Origin: Pseudomonadales bacterium
GTDB taxonomy: Bacteria; Pseudomonadota; Gammaproteobacteria; Pseudomonadales; Azotimanducaceae
Assembly: GCA_016763855.1 (NCBI GenBank)
Contig: JAESSY010000131.1
Span: forward strand, 1-64,000
Length of the DNA: 64,000 nucleotides
Direction: 5' to 3'
Positions 27,326 to 36,523 of this stretch are shown here, piece by piece (position 1 is the first letter of the stretch; each line of letters begins with the position of its first letter). The position numbers and the translations under genes were made by a program. Under the pieces are notes generated by a model that ran no database searches, was not told the origin of the DNA, and was given only the letters and a program-made list of their open reading frames with translations.

Positions 27326-28237
27326 TTACGCGAAGGCGGTACGTAAGTAATTGAGAAAAGCGGTTGTTTTAACGGGTACATGCTTTCGTTCTGGATAGAG
27401 TCCCGTTATGGCGAAACTCGGCATTTTGTATTGTGGCAATAACACAACAAGCTCACCTCGGGATACCTCCTGCGATACAGCATAGGACGAAATGCGAGCG
27501 ATTCCGGCACCCGCTAAGCAAACTTGCTTGATTGCAGACCAATCGTTGCAACAAAACTGTGGCGTTACCGTCACCACTTCCTCTTGTTGATCTTGGGTGA
27601 AATGCCAGATATTTTTCGGACCCTTGCCCCTAGGCTGCCAAACTAAACAGCTTTGTTGTAATAGTTGTTGGGGGTGTTGTAGCGTATTTTGTGAGCGGTC
27701 ATCTATAAGACCTTGCCGTTTCAAGTAGGCTGGTGTTGCAACCAAAATGACATCCACCGAATACAAAAACTGTCCTATCAAGCTGGAATCAGCGAGTTCT
27801 CCAAGCCTTATGGATAGATCGTATCCCTCAGCAATGACATCACTATAGTCTTCTGAGAGAAATAGATTCACTTTTAACGCTGGATACAATAATTGAAAGG
27901 GCGGTATTAGTCCCGCAATCAGCGTGCTGCCAAATAATGGCGGCGCTGTAATTGTCAAGGTGCCCTGGGGGTGGGTATGAAAATGCGAGGCATCTACCAC
28001 GGCTTGCTCCATCTCCTGAACAACAGCACGTGCGCGCAAATAAATTAACTTTCCCTCTTCAGTAATTCTGAATTGGCGAGTACTGCGTTGTATTAGGCGC
28101 ACGCCCAATTCTGCTTCAAGCTTAGCCAAGTGTTTGCTCACAGAAGATTTTGCTAGGTTCAACTGCTGAGCCGCACCAGAGAAGCTGCCACACTCAACCA
28201 CTTTGGCAAAGATAACCATACCTGTTATTTGCTTCAA
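27326..28237 (-). CDS. LysR-family transcriptional regulator
   Basis: The 303-residue protein has an N-terminal winged helix-turn-helix (FAKVVECGSFSGAAQQLNLAKSSVSKHLAKLE, given here in outline at residues 10-40) and a substrate-binding domain from about residue 90. It is closest in pattern to CrgA/DsdC-like LysR repressors. It is divergent from the nitroreductase gene 109 bases away, so that gene is the likely target. Confidence 0.9.
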   Translation of the reverse strand: MKQITGMVIFAKVVECGSFSGAAQQLNLAKSSVSKHLAKLEAELGVRLIQRSTRQFRITEEGKLIYLRARAVVQEMEQAVVDASHFHTHPQGTLTITAPPLFGSTLIAGLIPPFQLLYPALKVNLFLSEDYSDVIAEGYDLSIRLGELADSSLIGQFLYSVDVILVATPAYLKRQGLIDDRSQNTLQHPQQLLQQSCLVWQPRGKGPKNIWHFTQDQQEEVVTVTPQFCCNDWSAIKQVCLAGAGIARISSYAVSQEVSRGELVVLLPQYKMPSFAITGLYPERKHVPVKTTAFLNYLRTAFA

Positions 28238-28346
28238 ATCGACTCCTCATTGTTCGCATTGGGAAACAAAGATATTCCATGCAGCATGTGTGCATCCTTT
28301 AATATAGGTCATATACTCGAATATTATTTCCAATGAGGTAGTATAA
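28238..28346. promoter_or_regulatory. Divergent lysR-nitroreductase promoter region
   Basis: Near its two ends the gap holds inverted copies of CATTGG(G)AAA (about 28256-28266) and TTTCCAATG (about 28328-28336), which could be regulator half-sites. ATATACT near 28308-28314 is a -10-like match for the plus strand. The assignment as LysR sites is inference from layout. Confidence 0.3.
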
Positions 28347-29021
28347 ATGAATAGTGTGAGGGAAGTCCTTGAGAATCGCAGGTCGGTGCGTGAGTATACA
28401 AATCAGCCAGTAAGCGCTGATCTAGTGCAAGAAATCCTGAGCGTCTCGGGCAAATCGGCTTCGGGTAGTAATTTGCAACCCTGGAAGATTTACGCAATCA
28501 GCGGCTCGGTTAAAAATCGATTGTGTGAAACAGTGATGCAACGTCTCGCTTTAAATCCTAGCGGAGAAAAAGCCGATATTCCTATCTATCCCAAGCCCTT
28601 GCCTGACCCTTTTCGGCAACGGCGTTATGATTGTGGAGAGCTTATGTACCGGGCACTAAATATACCGCGGGAAGACAAAATACAGCGCCTTATGCAGGTA
28701 GCGAAAAACTTCTCTTTTTTTGGTGCACCCGTTGGGTTGATCTTCACCATTAATAGAACGTTGTGCGAATCACAAATTCTTGACACGGGTATTCTTGTGC
28801 AAAGCATCATGTTAATGGCCAAAGAACAAGGTCTGGATACCTGCGCCCAGGCCTCTTGGACGCTTTGGCCACAAACCATTCGTGAAGTATTGGGCATCGA
28901 TGAAGCAGAAATGGTTCTGCTTGGTATGTCTTTGGGATATGCGAAACAAGATGAGCTTGTGAACGAGATTAAGCAGCCACGTATTGTCATGGATGAGTAT
29001 GTAAAGATGATGGGGTTTTAG
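28347..29021 (+). CDS. Nitroreductase-family FMN oxidoreductase
   Basis: The 224-residue protein has the nitroreductase start (RRSVREYTNQPV), FMN-contact segments (SGKSASGSNLQPWKIYA) and GLDTCAQASWTLWP near the C-terminus. It probably reduces nitroaromatics, quinones or a related electrophile with NAD(P)H. The divergent LysR gene suggests inducible expression. Confidence 0.88.
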   Translation: MNSVREVLENRRSVREYTNQPVSADLVQEILSVSGKSASGSNLQPWKIYAISGSVKNRLCETVMQRLALNPSGEKADIPIYPKPLPDPFRQRRYDCGELMYRALNIPREDKIQRLMQVAKNFSFFGAPVGLIFTINRTLCESQILDTGILVQSIMLMAKEQGLDTCAQASWTLWPQTIREVLGIDEAEMVLLGMSLGYAKQDELVNEIKQPRIVMDEYVKMMGF

Positions 29022-29054
29022 GAGATCATGGATTGCACAATCGAATCAGAAATG

Positions 29055-29135
29055 AGGGACATATATGTCCCTATTGATACTCAAGCTGTCAACGACAGAA
29101 TGATAATTCTGTGAGGGAGTACTTGACACTCCCTC
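29055..29135. repeat. Cluster of four small palindromes/hairpins
   Basis: In 81 bases there are AGGGACATATATGTCCCT (perfect 18-base palindrome, 29055-29072), CTGTC-AAC-GACAG (29086-29098), CAGAAT-GATA-ATTCTG (29096-29111) and GAGGGAGT-ACTTGAC-ACTCCCTC (29113-29135). The last could act as a two-way terminator between the converging nitroreductase and hydrolase genes, although no T-run follows. The density is unusual for this window. Confidence 0.6.
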
Positions 29136-29151
29136 TCAATGGTCAAAGTCG

Positions 29152-29971
29152 CTATAAACGTTCTTTAACCCAAGCAACCACCTTTTCGGATTCGCTGTAA
29201 CCCAGCTCATGAGGCGTAGATAAAACTAATAGCTGTTTATCTTTCGCCGCTATTGCTTGATACAAAGCTTTACCCTGTTCGAATGACTACAAACGTCCTG
29301 ATCTGAGATCAAAAGCAAAGTAGGGACAGTGAGTTGTTTGGCGCGAGTCATTGGCTGGATATCCGTTAGCAAATCGGTAGGTGTTTGGATGGGTGAAAAT
29401 ACGGGTACAGCTAGTTTGATACGCGTGTCATCAGTGGCTAAGGCAAAACTATGTATGGCACCAAGGCTCATGCCCAATACACCAATGGGTAGATCTGGAT
29501 AAATCTTTTCTACTTCATCTAATATGGCGCTAAAATCTACCACTGAACCGGCAATAAGTGATCGTAGAGCGGTCCAGTTTTGATTGCCTAGTATCTCTAG
29601 GGGTGATTTAAAATCAGCAGTTGCGATACGTTGATCGTGCCATCTCGCATCCGGTGTCACAATAACATAACCCGCTTCCAATAGTCCCATGCGGTACTCG
29701 CGGGTTTTACCGTAGGGGCCTTCATTTTGCCACCAAACATCTTTACTGCTGGTGATTCCATGGAGCAAAATCATAATACCTTTTATAGTGGTTGATCTTT
29801 CGGCACACTAAGATAGAAAGGGATATCGTCACTAAAATCACGACGTAAGACATTCAGGCTGCGATCATACGTTCCAAAGTCTTTTTGATCATAAATACTG
29901 ACTTCTGCAATAGTCTGCATTGACCATTGCCCGAGTATTGTCAGCCAAATAGCGGCTCTAATTAATTTCAT
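29152..29971 (-). pseudogene. Exported alpha/beta hydrolase, frameshifted twice
   Basis: The ATG at 29971 (AAGG ribosome site) opens a signal peptide, MKLIRAAIWLTILG. The frame ends near 29790, where the product reads SVPKDQP then TAA. The continuation IKGIMILLHGITSSKD is in another frame. It has GMSLGAIHS as nucleophile elbow and LISDQDV as the acid strand. A second shift near 29279 moves the C-terminus (EQGKALYQAI...STPHELGYSE...WVKERL, stop at 29152) to a third position. With two separate frameshifts this is a true decayed gene, once about 270 residues. Confidence 0.8.
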
Positions 29972-30082
29972 TCTGCTTACCTTTTTTTGCGATAATTTAA
30001 TGAACCAGCACAATAGCGAGCCTCAGAAAAACCCGCATTAACATATGTTAATAGTTTTACGATAAGATTCAGATATACAACA

Positions 30083-30673
30083 GTGCATCTTAAACCCATG
30101 ACCTTACAAGAGAGGTTTAAACAGCATATCGGTAAGATCGTTGGTCACGATAGTCAGCATGCATTACTTAACATCAGTAAAACGATTGAATTTAGAGCCG
30201 GTGTTCCGTTTGTAACACAAGGGGATATCAGTGAACATATTTTTTTTATGAGAGAAGGGATTGCGCGATATTATATATCGTCAGAAGATGGGCGGGAAGC
30301 CAATAAGACCTTTGCGCCAGCGCCTAGCCTGTTAGGTTCGACATATGGTTTGGTAACAGGCGAACCCTGTCTGTTGAGTATTGCCCCTCTAGATGATAGT
30401 TAGGCACTTGCGTTATCTTGGTCTGAATTTCGAGTGCTGATGGATGATCGTCATGATATAGATCGGTACTATCGACTTGGTCTAGAAAGGCTTTTTCTGA
30501 TGAAGGAAGCGAGGGAGTCTGAATTTCTACTCAAGTCGGCGGCGCAGCGTTAAAGGCAGTTCATTATCGATCACAAAGGATTCTGGCAACAGATACCACA
30601 ATACCATGTTGCTTCATATCTCGGAATTACACCTGCATCACTCAGTCGCTTGCGTCACAAGAAGGGGGACTAA
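30083..30673 (+). pseudogene. Crp/Fnr-family regulator broken by two in-frame stops
   Basis: One frame runs from 30083 (or ATG 30098, MTLQERFKQHIG) to TAA at 30671. TAG interrupts it at 30401-30403 and TAA at 30551-30553. The first part is a cyclic-nucleotide-binding-like barrel (FVTQGDISEHIFFMREG). After the stops the frame still encodes QQIPQYHVASYLGITPASLSRLR, shown in part: YLGITPASLSRLR is a typical winged-helix recognition helix. Two nonsense codons with no frameshift mark a decaying gene divergent from the broken hydrolase. Confidence 0.85.
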
Positions 30674-30831
30674 TGTAAAAGGGGCAGATTTATTTAACAA
30701 AAATTTAGTTGGGAAGATCGCAGCGTCCCTGTCGATAGTCACGATTTTTTTGTAAGGTAGAATGTCCATAAGCCTTCTGGTGTTGTAAAATACCGTGGCG
30801 GATAAAAACCCATAATCAGGAATTTGAATAA

Positions 30832-31431
30832 ATGAAAATACTGTGTCTAACCGGTGGTATTGCGGCAGGAAAATCAACCGTTGCCATGTTTCTTGAAGAA
30901 CTTGGTGCGAAAACCATTGATGCGGACAAAGTCGGCCATTTAGTTTATGAGCCCGGGGCGCAGGCTTATATCAAAGTCGTAGAAGCTTTTGGTCAGGATA
31001 TTGTCGGAGAGGATAATCACATCAATCGTCGCGTGCTCGGAGGAAAGGTTTTTGGGAAGCCAGAAGCATTAAAGAAGCTTACCGATATCGTTTGGCCAGA
31101 GATTCGCAATCACATCAAATTGGAAATGGCTGGTTATGAAGCAGCCTACCCTGATGGCGTAGTTGTACTTGATGCTGCAGTGTTGTTTGAAGCAGGTTGG
31201 TTCGATATGGGGGATGAGATCTGGGTTGTGGTCGTTGAGCGTGAACTTGCGATTGAGAGAGCAATGGCGCGAGACGCACTTGATCGACAGGCGGTTGAAA
31301 ACAGAATTGATGCTCAGCTTAGTAATGCGGAAAAGAAAGAGAAGGCGGATGTTGTGTTCGAGAATAATGGGACGGAAGAAGCGTTACGAGAACATGTTGA
31401 GAAAGAATGGGCAAGGTTCTGTGCTTTATAA
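30832..31431 (+). CDS. coaE: Dephospho-CoA kinase
   Basis: CoaE phosphorylates the 3'-OH of dephospho-CoA, the final step of CoA synthesis. The 199-residue protein begins ILCLTGGIAAGKSTVA (P-loop). It has IDADKVGHLVYEPG, VVLDAAVLFEAGW and the R-rich lid RAMARDALDRQAVENRI. Length matches the family. Common gammaproteobacterial neighbours (pilD, yacG) are absent; two pseudogenes lie upstream instead. Confidence 0.95.
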   Translation: MKILCLTGGIAAGKSTVAMFLEELGAKTIDADKVGHLVYEPGAQAYIKVVEAFGQDIVGEDNHINRRVLGGKVFGKPEALKKLTDIVWPEIRNHIKLEMAGYEAAYPDGVVVLDAAVLFEAGWFDMGDEIWVVVVERELAIERAMARDALDRQAVENRIDAQLSNAEKKEKADVVFENNGTEEALREHVEKEWARFCAL

Positions 31432-31562
31432 ACAGCCACTTTGAACGCTAGTGCTTATTGTTGCGCTATAGTTAAAGAATAAGCTCGATGTAAGATTTAC
31501 TGAATTCAAAGCCTCCTATACAATACCGCCTTGTTATTAACCTAGCGGTCAGGCAGTACATC

Positions 31563-32658
31563 GTGGAAATTAGTCCCCTTATTAATCAAATCAAAGATCT
31601 TAATGCCAGAACCGAAGTACTTCGGGGGTATCTTTGACTATGAGCAGCGTAAAGAGCGCCTGACTGAAGTCGAACTTGAATTGGGTGATCCAAAGGTCTG
31701 GGATGATCCTGAGTCGGCGCAAAAGCTGGGCAAAGAGAGGTCTTCACTTGAGGCTATTGTCCATACAATAGATTTTATGGATGGTGGTTTGAGCGATGTT
31801 AGTGATCTTATTGAACTTGCTCTGGAAGAATCTGATGAGTCCCTAATTGGGGACGTTGAAGCTGACCTTGCGGCCCTAACAAGTCGAATGGAAGCGCTTG
31901 AATTTCGGCGCATGTTCTCGGGAGAGATGGACCCCAATGGCGCCTATTTGGATATTCAATCAGGATCCGGTGGCACAGAGGCTCAGGATTGGGCAAATAT
32001 GCTACTTCGTATGTATCTTCGATGGGGTGAATCCAAGGGCTTTAAGACCGAAATAATAGAAATTTCTGAAGGAGATGTGGCAGGTATAAAAGGTGCGACT
32101 ATTCGATTTGAAGGTGACTATGCTTATGGTTGGTTACGAACCGAAACGGGCGTTCATCGATTGGTGAGAAAGTCACCATTTGATTCTGGCAGTCGTCGTC
32201 ATACCTCTTTTGCTTCGGTTTTTGCATCCCCTGAGTTAGATGATGATATTGAAATTGATTTGAAGATGTCTGATGTTCGGGTCGATACTTATCGCGCCAG
32301 TGGCGCGGGTGGCCAGCATGTGAATAAAACAGATTCAGCGGTTCGCCTGACTCACATTCCTTCTGGCCTTGTGGTGCAATGCCAGAATCAAAGATCTCAG
32401 CACAAAAACAGAGATCAGGCGGTGAAGCAATTGAAGGCGAAGTTGTATGAGATGGAAGAACAAAAACGACTAGATGAAATGAAGGAAGTTGAAGATAACA
32501 AGTCTGATATTGGTTGGGGCAGTCAGATCCGATCTTACGTACTGGATTCAGCACGAATCAAAGATCTTAGAACTAATGTTGAAACATCCAATACTCAGGC
32601 AGTGTTAGATGGTGATTTAGATCAGTTTATTGTTGCCAGTTTGAAGTTAGGTTTGTAA
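31563..32658 (+). CDS. prfB: Peptide chain release factor 2 with programmed +1 frameshift
   Basis: RF2 ends translation at UGA and UAA. The gene starts at GTG 31563 ([13 protein letters not shown]), reads 24 codons to CTT, meets TGA at 31635-31637, then shifts +1 (slip over T31635) into [13 protein letters not shown]. The full product is about 364 residues, like E. coli RF2 (365). The SPF tripeptide that recognises stops is in [14 protein letters not shown], and the GGQ catalytic loop is in [13 protein letters not shown]. lysS follows 58 bases later, the usual order. Confidence 0.97.
31623..31638 (+). promoter_or_regulatory. prfB programmed +1 frameshift site
   Basis: CGGGGGTATCTTTGAC contains the internal Shine-Dalgarno-like GGGGG, the slippery CTT codon and the poorly terminated TGA-C, the classic autoregulatory site. 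Low RF2 lets ribosomes slip from CTT to TTT and continue. Confidence 0.97.
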
Positions 32659-32716
32659 GAGCACGTAGAAAGACCGAGAATTATTTTTTAACTATTAAAG
32701 CAGAAAGCAAAGCCTT

Positions 32717-34219
32717 ATGTCCGACGACCAGAACACAGAAGTTTCCGAAAGCGAATTAATTACCCTTCGTAAAGCCAAGCTTGAGAAGTTACGAGAAAAA
32801 GGCAACGCCTTTCCCAATGACTATCGTCGAGAAGATTTTGCCGAAGATTTATTGCTGAAACACGGCCAGGAAACAAAAGATTCTCTTGCTGAAACTGCCA
32901 TTCACACGAGTGTGGCCGGTCGCGTTATGTTGCGTCGTGCAATGGGTAAGGCGAGTTTTGTCACGCTGCAAGATATGTCGGGTCGAATACAGGCTTATAT
33001 CCGGCAAAGTGACGTGGGTGAAGATGCCTATGAAGCTTTTAAAGCTTGGGATATTGGCGACATTGTGGCAGTGACTGGGACCGTGATGAAAACCAACAAA
33101 GGTGAGTTGTCAGTTCATGCAAAAGAACTAAGAATGCTCACTAAGTCGCTTCGTCCTTTGCCTGAAAAGCATGCAGGATTAACAGACACAGAAGTTCGTT
33201 ACAGGCAACGTTATCTCGATATCATGATGAACGCAGATAGCCGCGAAGTTTTTGTGAAACGAGCAAAGATAGTCGACTATATACGTCGTTACTTTAGTGA
33301 ACGTCAGTTTATGGAAGTAGAAACCCCCATGATGTTGTCAACACCAGGTGGCGCAACGGCGGCGCCATTTATGACGCATTACAATGCTCTGGATATTGAT
33401 ATGTATCTTCGAGTCGCACCAGAACTTAACTTGAAGCGCTTGGTTGTCGGGGGCTTTGAAAGAGTATTTGAAATTAATCGTAATTTTAGAAATGAAGGTA
33501 TGTCGACCAAGCACAGCCCAGAATTCACTATGCTTGAGTTTTACTGGGCTTATTCAGATTACAACGATTTAATGGATCTCACAGAAGAACTCTTCAAAGG
33601 GGCTGCGGCACATGTTTTAGGTACAACTCAATTTTCCTATAAGGGGACTGAACTTGATTTTGGTTTACCCTTTAAGCGAATGACAATGGCAGAGGCCATA
33701 TTGGAATATACCGATTTCATTACCGCGGATCAGCTAAATGATGAGGCGGAATCTCGCGCCCTGGCTAAGAAGTTAGGCGTTGAGCTAAATGATGTATGGG
33801 GTCATGGAAAAGTTGTAATGGAAATATTTGATGCAGCGGTAGAGGATAAAATCACACAACCTGTCTTTATTACCCAGCACCCCACTGAAGTGTCTCCTCT
33901 GGCACGACGAAATGATCTTGATGGCGATATTACTGATCGCTTCGAGTTGTTTTGCATGGGGCAGGAAATCGCAAATGGTTTTTCAGAGTTGAATGATGCT
34001 GAAGATCAGGCTGAAAGATTTAGAAAGCAGGTCGAAGCCAAAGATGCTGGAGATGATGAAGCCATGCATTACGATCATGACTATGTTACCGCGCTGGAAT
34101 ATGGTATGCCGCCAACAGCGGGAGAAGGCATCGGTATCGATCGCTTGGTTATGTTGTTAACGGATTCTGCTTCTATTCGAGATGTTGTGTTGTTCCCTCG
34201 TATGCGACCGAAGAAATAG
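32717..34219 (+). CDS. lysS: Lysyl-tRNA synthetase, class II
   Basis: The 500-residue protein charges tRNA-Lys. An OB-fold anticodon domain (about residues 65-145; VAGRVMLRRAMGKASFVTLQD in outline) precedes the class II core. Motif 1 lies around FMEVETPMM, motif 2 is FRNEGMSTKHSPEFTMLEFY in outline, and motif 3 is GEGIGIDRLVMLLTD. Length fits E. coli LysS (505). Confidence 0.97.
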   Translation: MSDDQNTEVSESELITLRKAKLEKLREKGNAFPNDYRREDFAEDLLLKHGQETKDSLAETAIHTSVAGRVMLRRAMGKASFVTLQDMSGRIQAYIRQSDVGEDAYEAFKAWDIGDIVAVTGTVMKTNKGELSVHAKELRMLTKSLRPLPEKHAGLTDTEVRYRQRYLDIMMNADSREVFVKRAKIVDYIRRYFSERQFMEVETPMMLSTPGGATAAPFMTHYNALDIDMYLRVAPELNLKRLVVGGFERVFEINRNFRNEGMSTKHSPEFTMLEFYWAYSDYNDLMDLTEELFKGAAAHVLGTTQFSYKGTELDFGLPFKRMTMAEAILEYTDFITADQLNDEAESRALAKKLGVELNDVWGHGKVVMEIFDAAVEDKITQPVFITQHPTEVSPLARRNDLDGDITDRFELFCMGQEIANGFSELNDAEDQAERFRKQVEAKDAGDDEAMHYDHDYVTALEYGMPPTAGEGIGIDRLVMLLTDSASIRDVVLFPRMRPKK

Positions 34220-34233
34220 CTTCTTTCTAATGA

Positions 34234-34950
34234 GTGACTAACATGACAATTAAGTCTGGCGTTAAACTTGAAGCAGGGTGGCTATCTCATCTTGAGTTAG
34301 AGTTTAACCAACCCTATATGAAATCTCTAAGAGCCTTCCTACTTGAACAAAAACAGGAAGGTAAAACGATCTACCCCCGGGGCAATGATGTTTTCAATGC
34401 CTTGAATGCAACACCGTTAAACAAAGTAAAAGTCGTGATACTCGGTCAAGATCCCTATCACGGACCTGGGCAAGCGCATGGTCTTTGTTTCTCTGTTCAA
34501 AATGGGGTCAAAACACCTCCTTCTCTCGTGAATATATTTAAAGAGCTAAGGTCTGATTTAGGGCTTGAAGAAGAGTCTCTAAGCAGCGGCTTTTTATCAT
34601 CTTGGGCCGATCAAGGGGTATTATTGCTTAATAGCGTTCTTACGGTAGAAAAAGCTAACGCGGCATCTCATCAGGGCAAAGGCTGGGAAGTTTTTACCGA
34701 CAAGATAATTGAACTCGTCAATCGTGAGCTCAGTGGGTGCGTATTTTTACTTTGGGGTGCCTATGCTCAGAAGAAAGGGGCAGTCATCGATACTGCAAAA
34801 CATTTGGTGCTAAAGGCGCCGCATCCTTCTCCTTTGTCTGCTCATAGGGGGTTTATGGGTTGTCAGCATTTTTCACAGTGTAATGCTTATTTAAAAAGGA
34901 AAGGAGAAGCAGAGATAGATTGGCGTACAGATATTGCGAAGAAAGGTTAG
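34234..34950 (+). CDS. ung: Uracil-DNA glycosylase, family 1
   Basis: Ung removes uracil from DNA to begin base-excision repair. Motif A is [15 protein letters not shown] with the catalytic Asp, [11 protein letters not shown] is the loading loop, and [13 protein letters not shown] is the minor-groove loop with the catalytic His. Two starts are possible, GTG 34234 or ATG 34243; the ATG gives 235 residues. The gene follows lysS by 14 bases and converges on narI. Confidence 0.96.
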   Translation: MTNMTIKSGVKLEAGWLSHLELEFNQPYMKSLRAFLLEQKQEGKTIYPRGNDVFNALNATPLNKVKVVILGQDPYHGPGQAHGLCFSVQNGVKTPPSLVNIFKELRSDLGLEEESLSSGFLSSWADQGVLLLNSVLTVEKANAASHQGKGWEVFTDKIIELVNRELSGCVFLLWGAYAQKKGAVIDTAKHLVLKAPHPSPLSAHRGFMGCQHFSQCNAYLKRKGEAEIDWRTDIAKKG

Positions 34951-35109
34951 ATTTTTTCACCCTCAACTTGCAAAATTCCCGCTTTAATCTTTTGTGCTCA
35001 TGCCTATTGAAATTTGTTGTTGTTTAGACGGGAATCAAGACACTCTTCAATTCTTTATCCATGGCTTTCTTAATTGAAACCTTTCTCCTGCATGAACACT
35101 GTTGGCCAT

Positions 35110-35793
35110 CTAGTTTTTCTGGCGGACAATTTGATAGCTGCGTCCTAGGTACCAAATGGGTGCACTGATCATGTGAACAAGTCTGGTATAGGGAAAAACT
35201 AGTATGAGGGACAGACCAAAAAACACATGCAATTTGTAAAGTATATGTACATTGGCAATTGACTCACTTGCAACAACTGGCCGTAAGAGCACGATATTCT
35301 GTGCCCATTCCGACAACATGATCATTATAGAACCGTCCATATGGCTTGCAGAAACAACGATAGTGCTTAAGCCCAATATCAGCTGGATATATAAGAGCAG
35401 TAGAATAAAAATATCACTAAAACTTGTATTCGCTTTAATACGCGCATCTGTCAATCGGCGATAAAGTAACATCGTTAGTCCTATAAAACACAAGCCGCCA
35501 AAAAAACCACCTGACACCATCGCCAGTAATTGTTTGTTGGGTGTGCTAATCACATGATGATAAATCGACTCTGGTGTTAATAGACCGACAAAATGACCTG
35601 CAAGAATAAAAATTATACCTATATGAAATAGATTGCTAGCCAGAACCATGCCTTTACCTCTGAGGAGCTGGCTTGACCCTGCTTTCCATGTATATTGCTC
35701 TCTGTCAAATCTAATAATACTCACCGCAATACAAATAACGATGGCGATGTAAGGATAGAGCCCGAACAAAAGCATATTTAGAGAAGTATTCAT
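35110..35793 (-). CDS. narI: Respiratory nitrate reductase gamma (cytochrome b) subunit
   Basis: NarI anchors NarGH in the inner membrane, oxidises quinol and passes electrons through two b hemes to NarH. From ATG 35793 the product is 227 residues (E. coli 225), with five membrane helices. Candidate heme histidines lie in ASNLFHIGIIFILAGHFVG (helix 2) and LHVFFGLSLILVFPYTRLVHM (helix 5), both given in outline. The ATG shares its A with the narJ stop (TAATG), so an ATG at 35850 inside narJ is not needed. Confidence 0.94.
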   Translation of the reverse strand: MNTSLNMLLFGLYPYIAIVICIAVSIIRFDREQYTWKAGSSQLLRGKGMVLASNLFHIGIIFILAGHFVGLLTPESIYHHVISTPNKQLLAMVSGGFFGGLCFIGLTMLLYRRLTDARIKANTSFSDIFILLLLYIQLILGLSTIVVSASHMDGSIMIMLSEWAQNIVLLRPVVASESIANVHILYKLHVFFGLSLILVFPYTRLVHMISAPIWYLGRSYQIVRQKN

Positions 35794-36521
35794 TATACTG
35801 CACCTCTGTAAGTTTGATTCAAGATATCTGAGGCCGAAGCTTCTTTCCAACGTAAAGGTTGAGGCTCATCGGGATTAGAACTGGTGATACTGCTATCGCA
35901 AGCCTGATCTTCAGCTCCAAAGGTAACAGCAACTTCTTCCCATTCTTTATCTATTGCTTCCATTGTATTGTCAGGCACCTCGTCACCAATTTCTTTCAGT
36001 TTCGCTTCAAGTGCTTCACTGCGTCCAGCGATAAGTAAGAGGGACTCAAACAAATTGGCGTAAGGACTTTGCCTCTCCTTTAGTCTTGCGCCTAATAAGG
36101 CGAGGATATGACTCACATCAGCCAACCATTCCCTTGCATCTAGATCGGATTGATAAGATAGATACTCCAGAAACATAGGTATGTAGTCTGGCAGTTCTCT
36201 CGATTCAATTTCAAAGCCGTGGCTTGTATATTCTGCCATTAAGTCAACCATCGCCTGACCTCTGTCACGAGACTCGCCATGGACGTGCTCGAACAAGTGT
36301 AATGAGAGACTGCGGCCTTGTTCGAATAATCCGGTGTAGCGCTCTTCGGAATCCATTAAGTCACCCTGATAGATATCGTCCAAAGTGGTGAGTAATTGGG
36401 AGCGATGATCAGGTGAAATCTCTACCGAATCACTAATCAATAAGGCCAGTTCCCCTTTGTGTAAGTAAACTTCTTCCCGTGGGTAATCCAGAAGGCGGGC
36501 AATTACTTTTAGAATATCCAT
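35793..36521 (-). CDS. narJ: Nitrate reductase assembly chaperone
   Basis: NarJ is a cytoplasmic chaperone that guides Mo cofactor insertion into NarG and holds NarGH before membrane attachment. The 242-residue protein has the TorD-like all-helical pattern. The family stretch LFEQGRSLSLHLFEHVHGESRDRGQAM is recognised in the LFEHVHGESRDRGQAM part, and the ending is variable and acidic. It starts 2 bases after narH and overlaps narI by one base. Confidence 0.94.
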   Translation of the reverse strand: MDILKVIARLLDYPREEVYLHKGELALLISDSVEISPDHRSQLLTTLDDIYQGDLMDSEERYTGLFEQGRSLSLHLFEHVHGESRDRGQAMVDLMAEYTSHGFEIESRELPDYIPMFLEYLSYQSDLDAREWLADVSHILALLGARLKERQSPYANLFESLLLIAGRSEALEAKLKEIGDEVPDNTMEAIDKEWEEVAVTFGAEDQACDSSITSSNPDEPQPLRWKEASASDILNQTYRGAV

Positions 36522-36523
36522 GT

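Noticed and set aside
32099-32554. Long antisense frame inside prfB
   Set aside because: It is a shadow of the strongly conserved RF2 frame and has no recognisable protein features.
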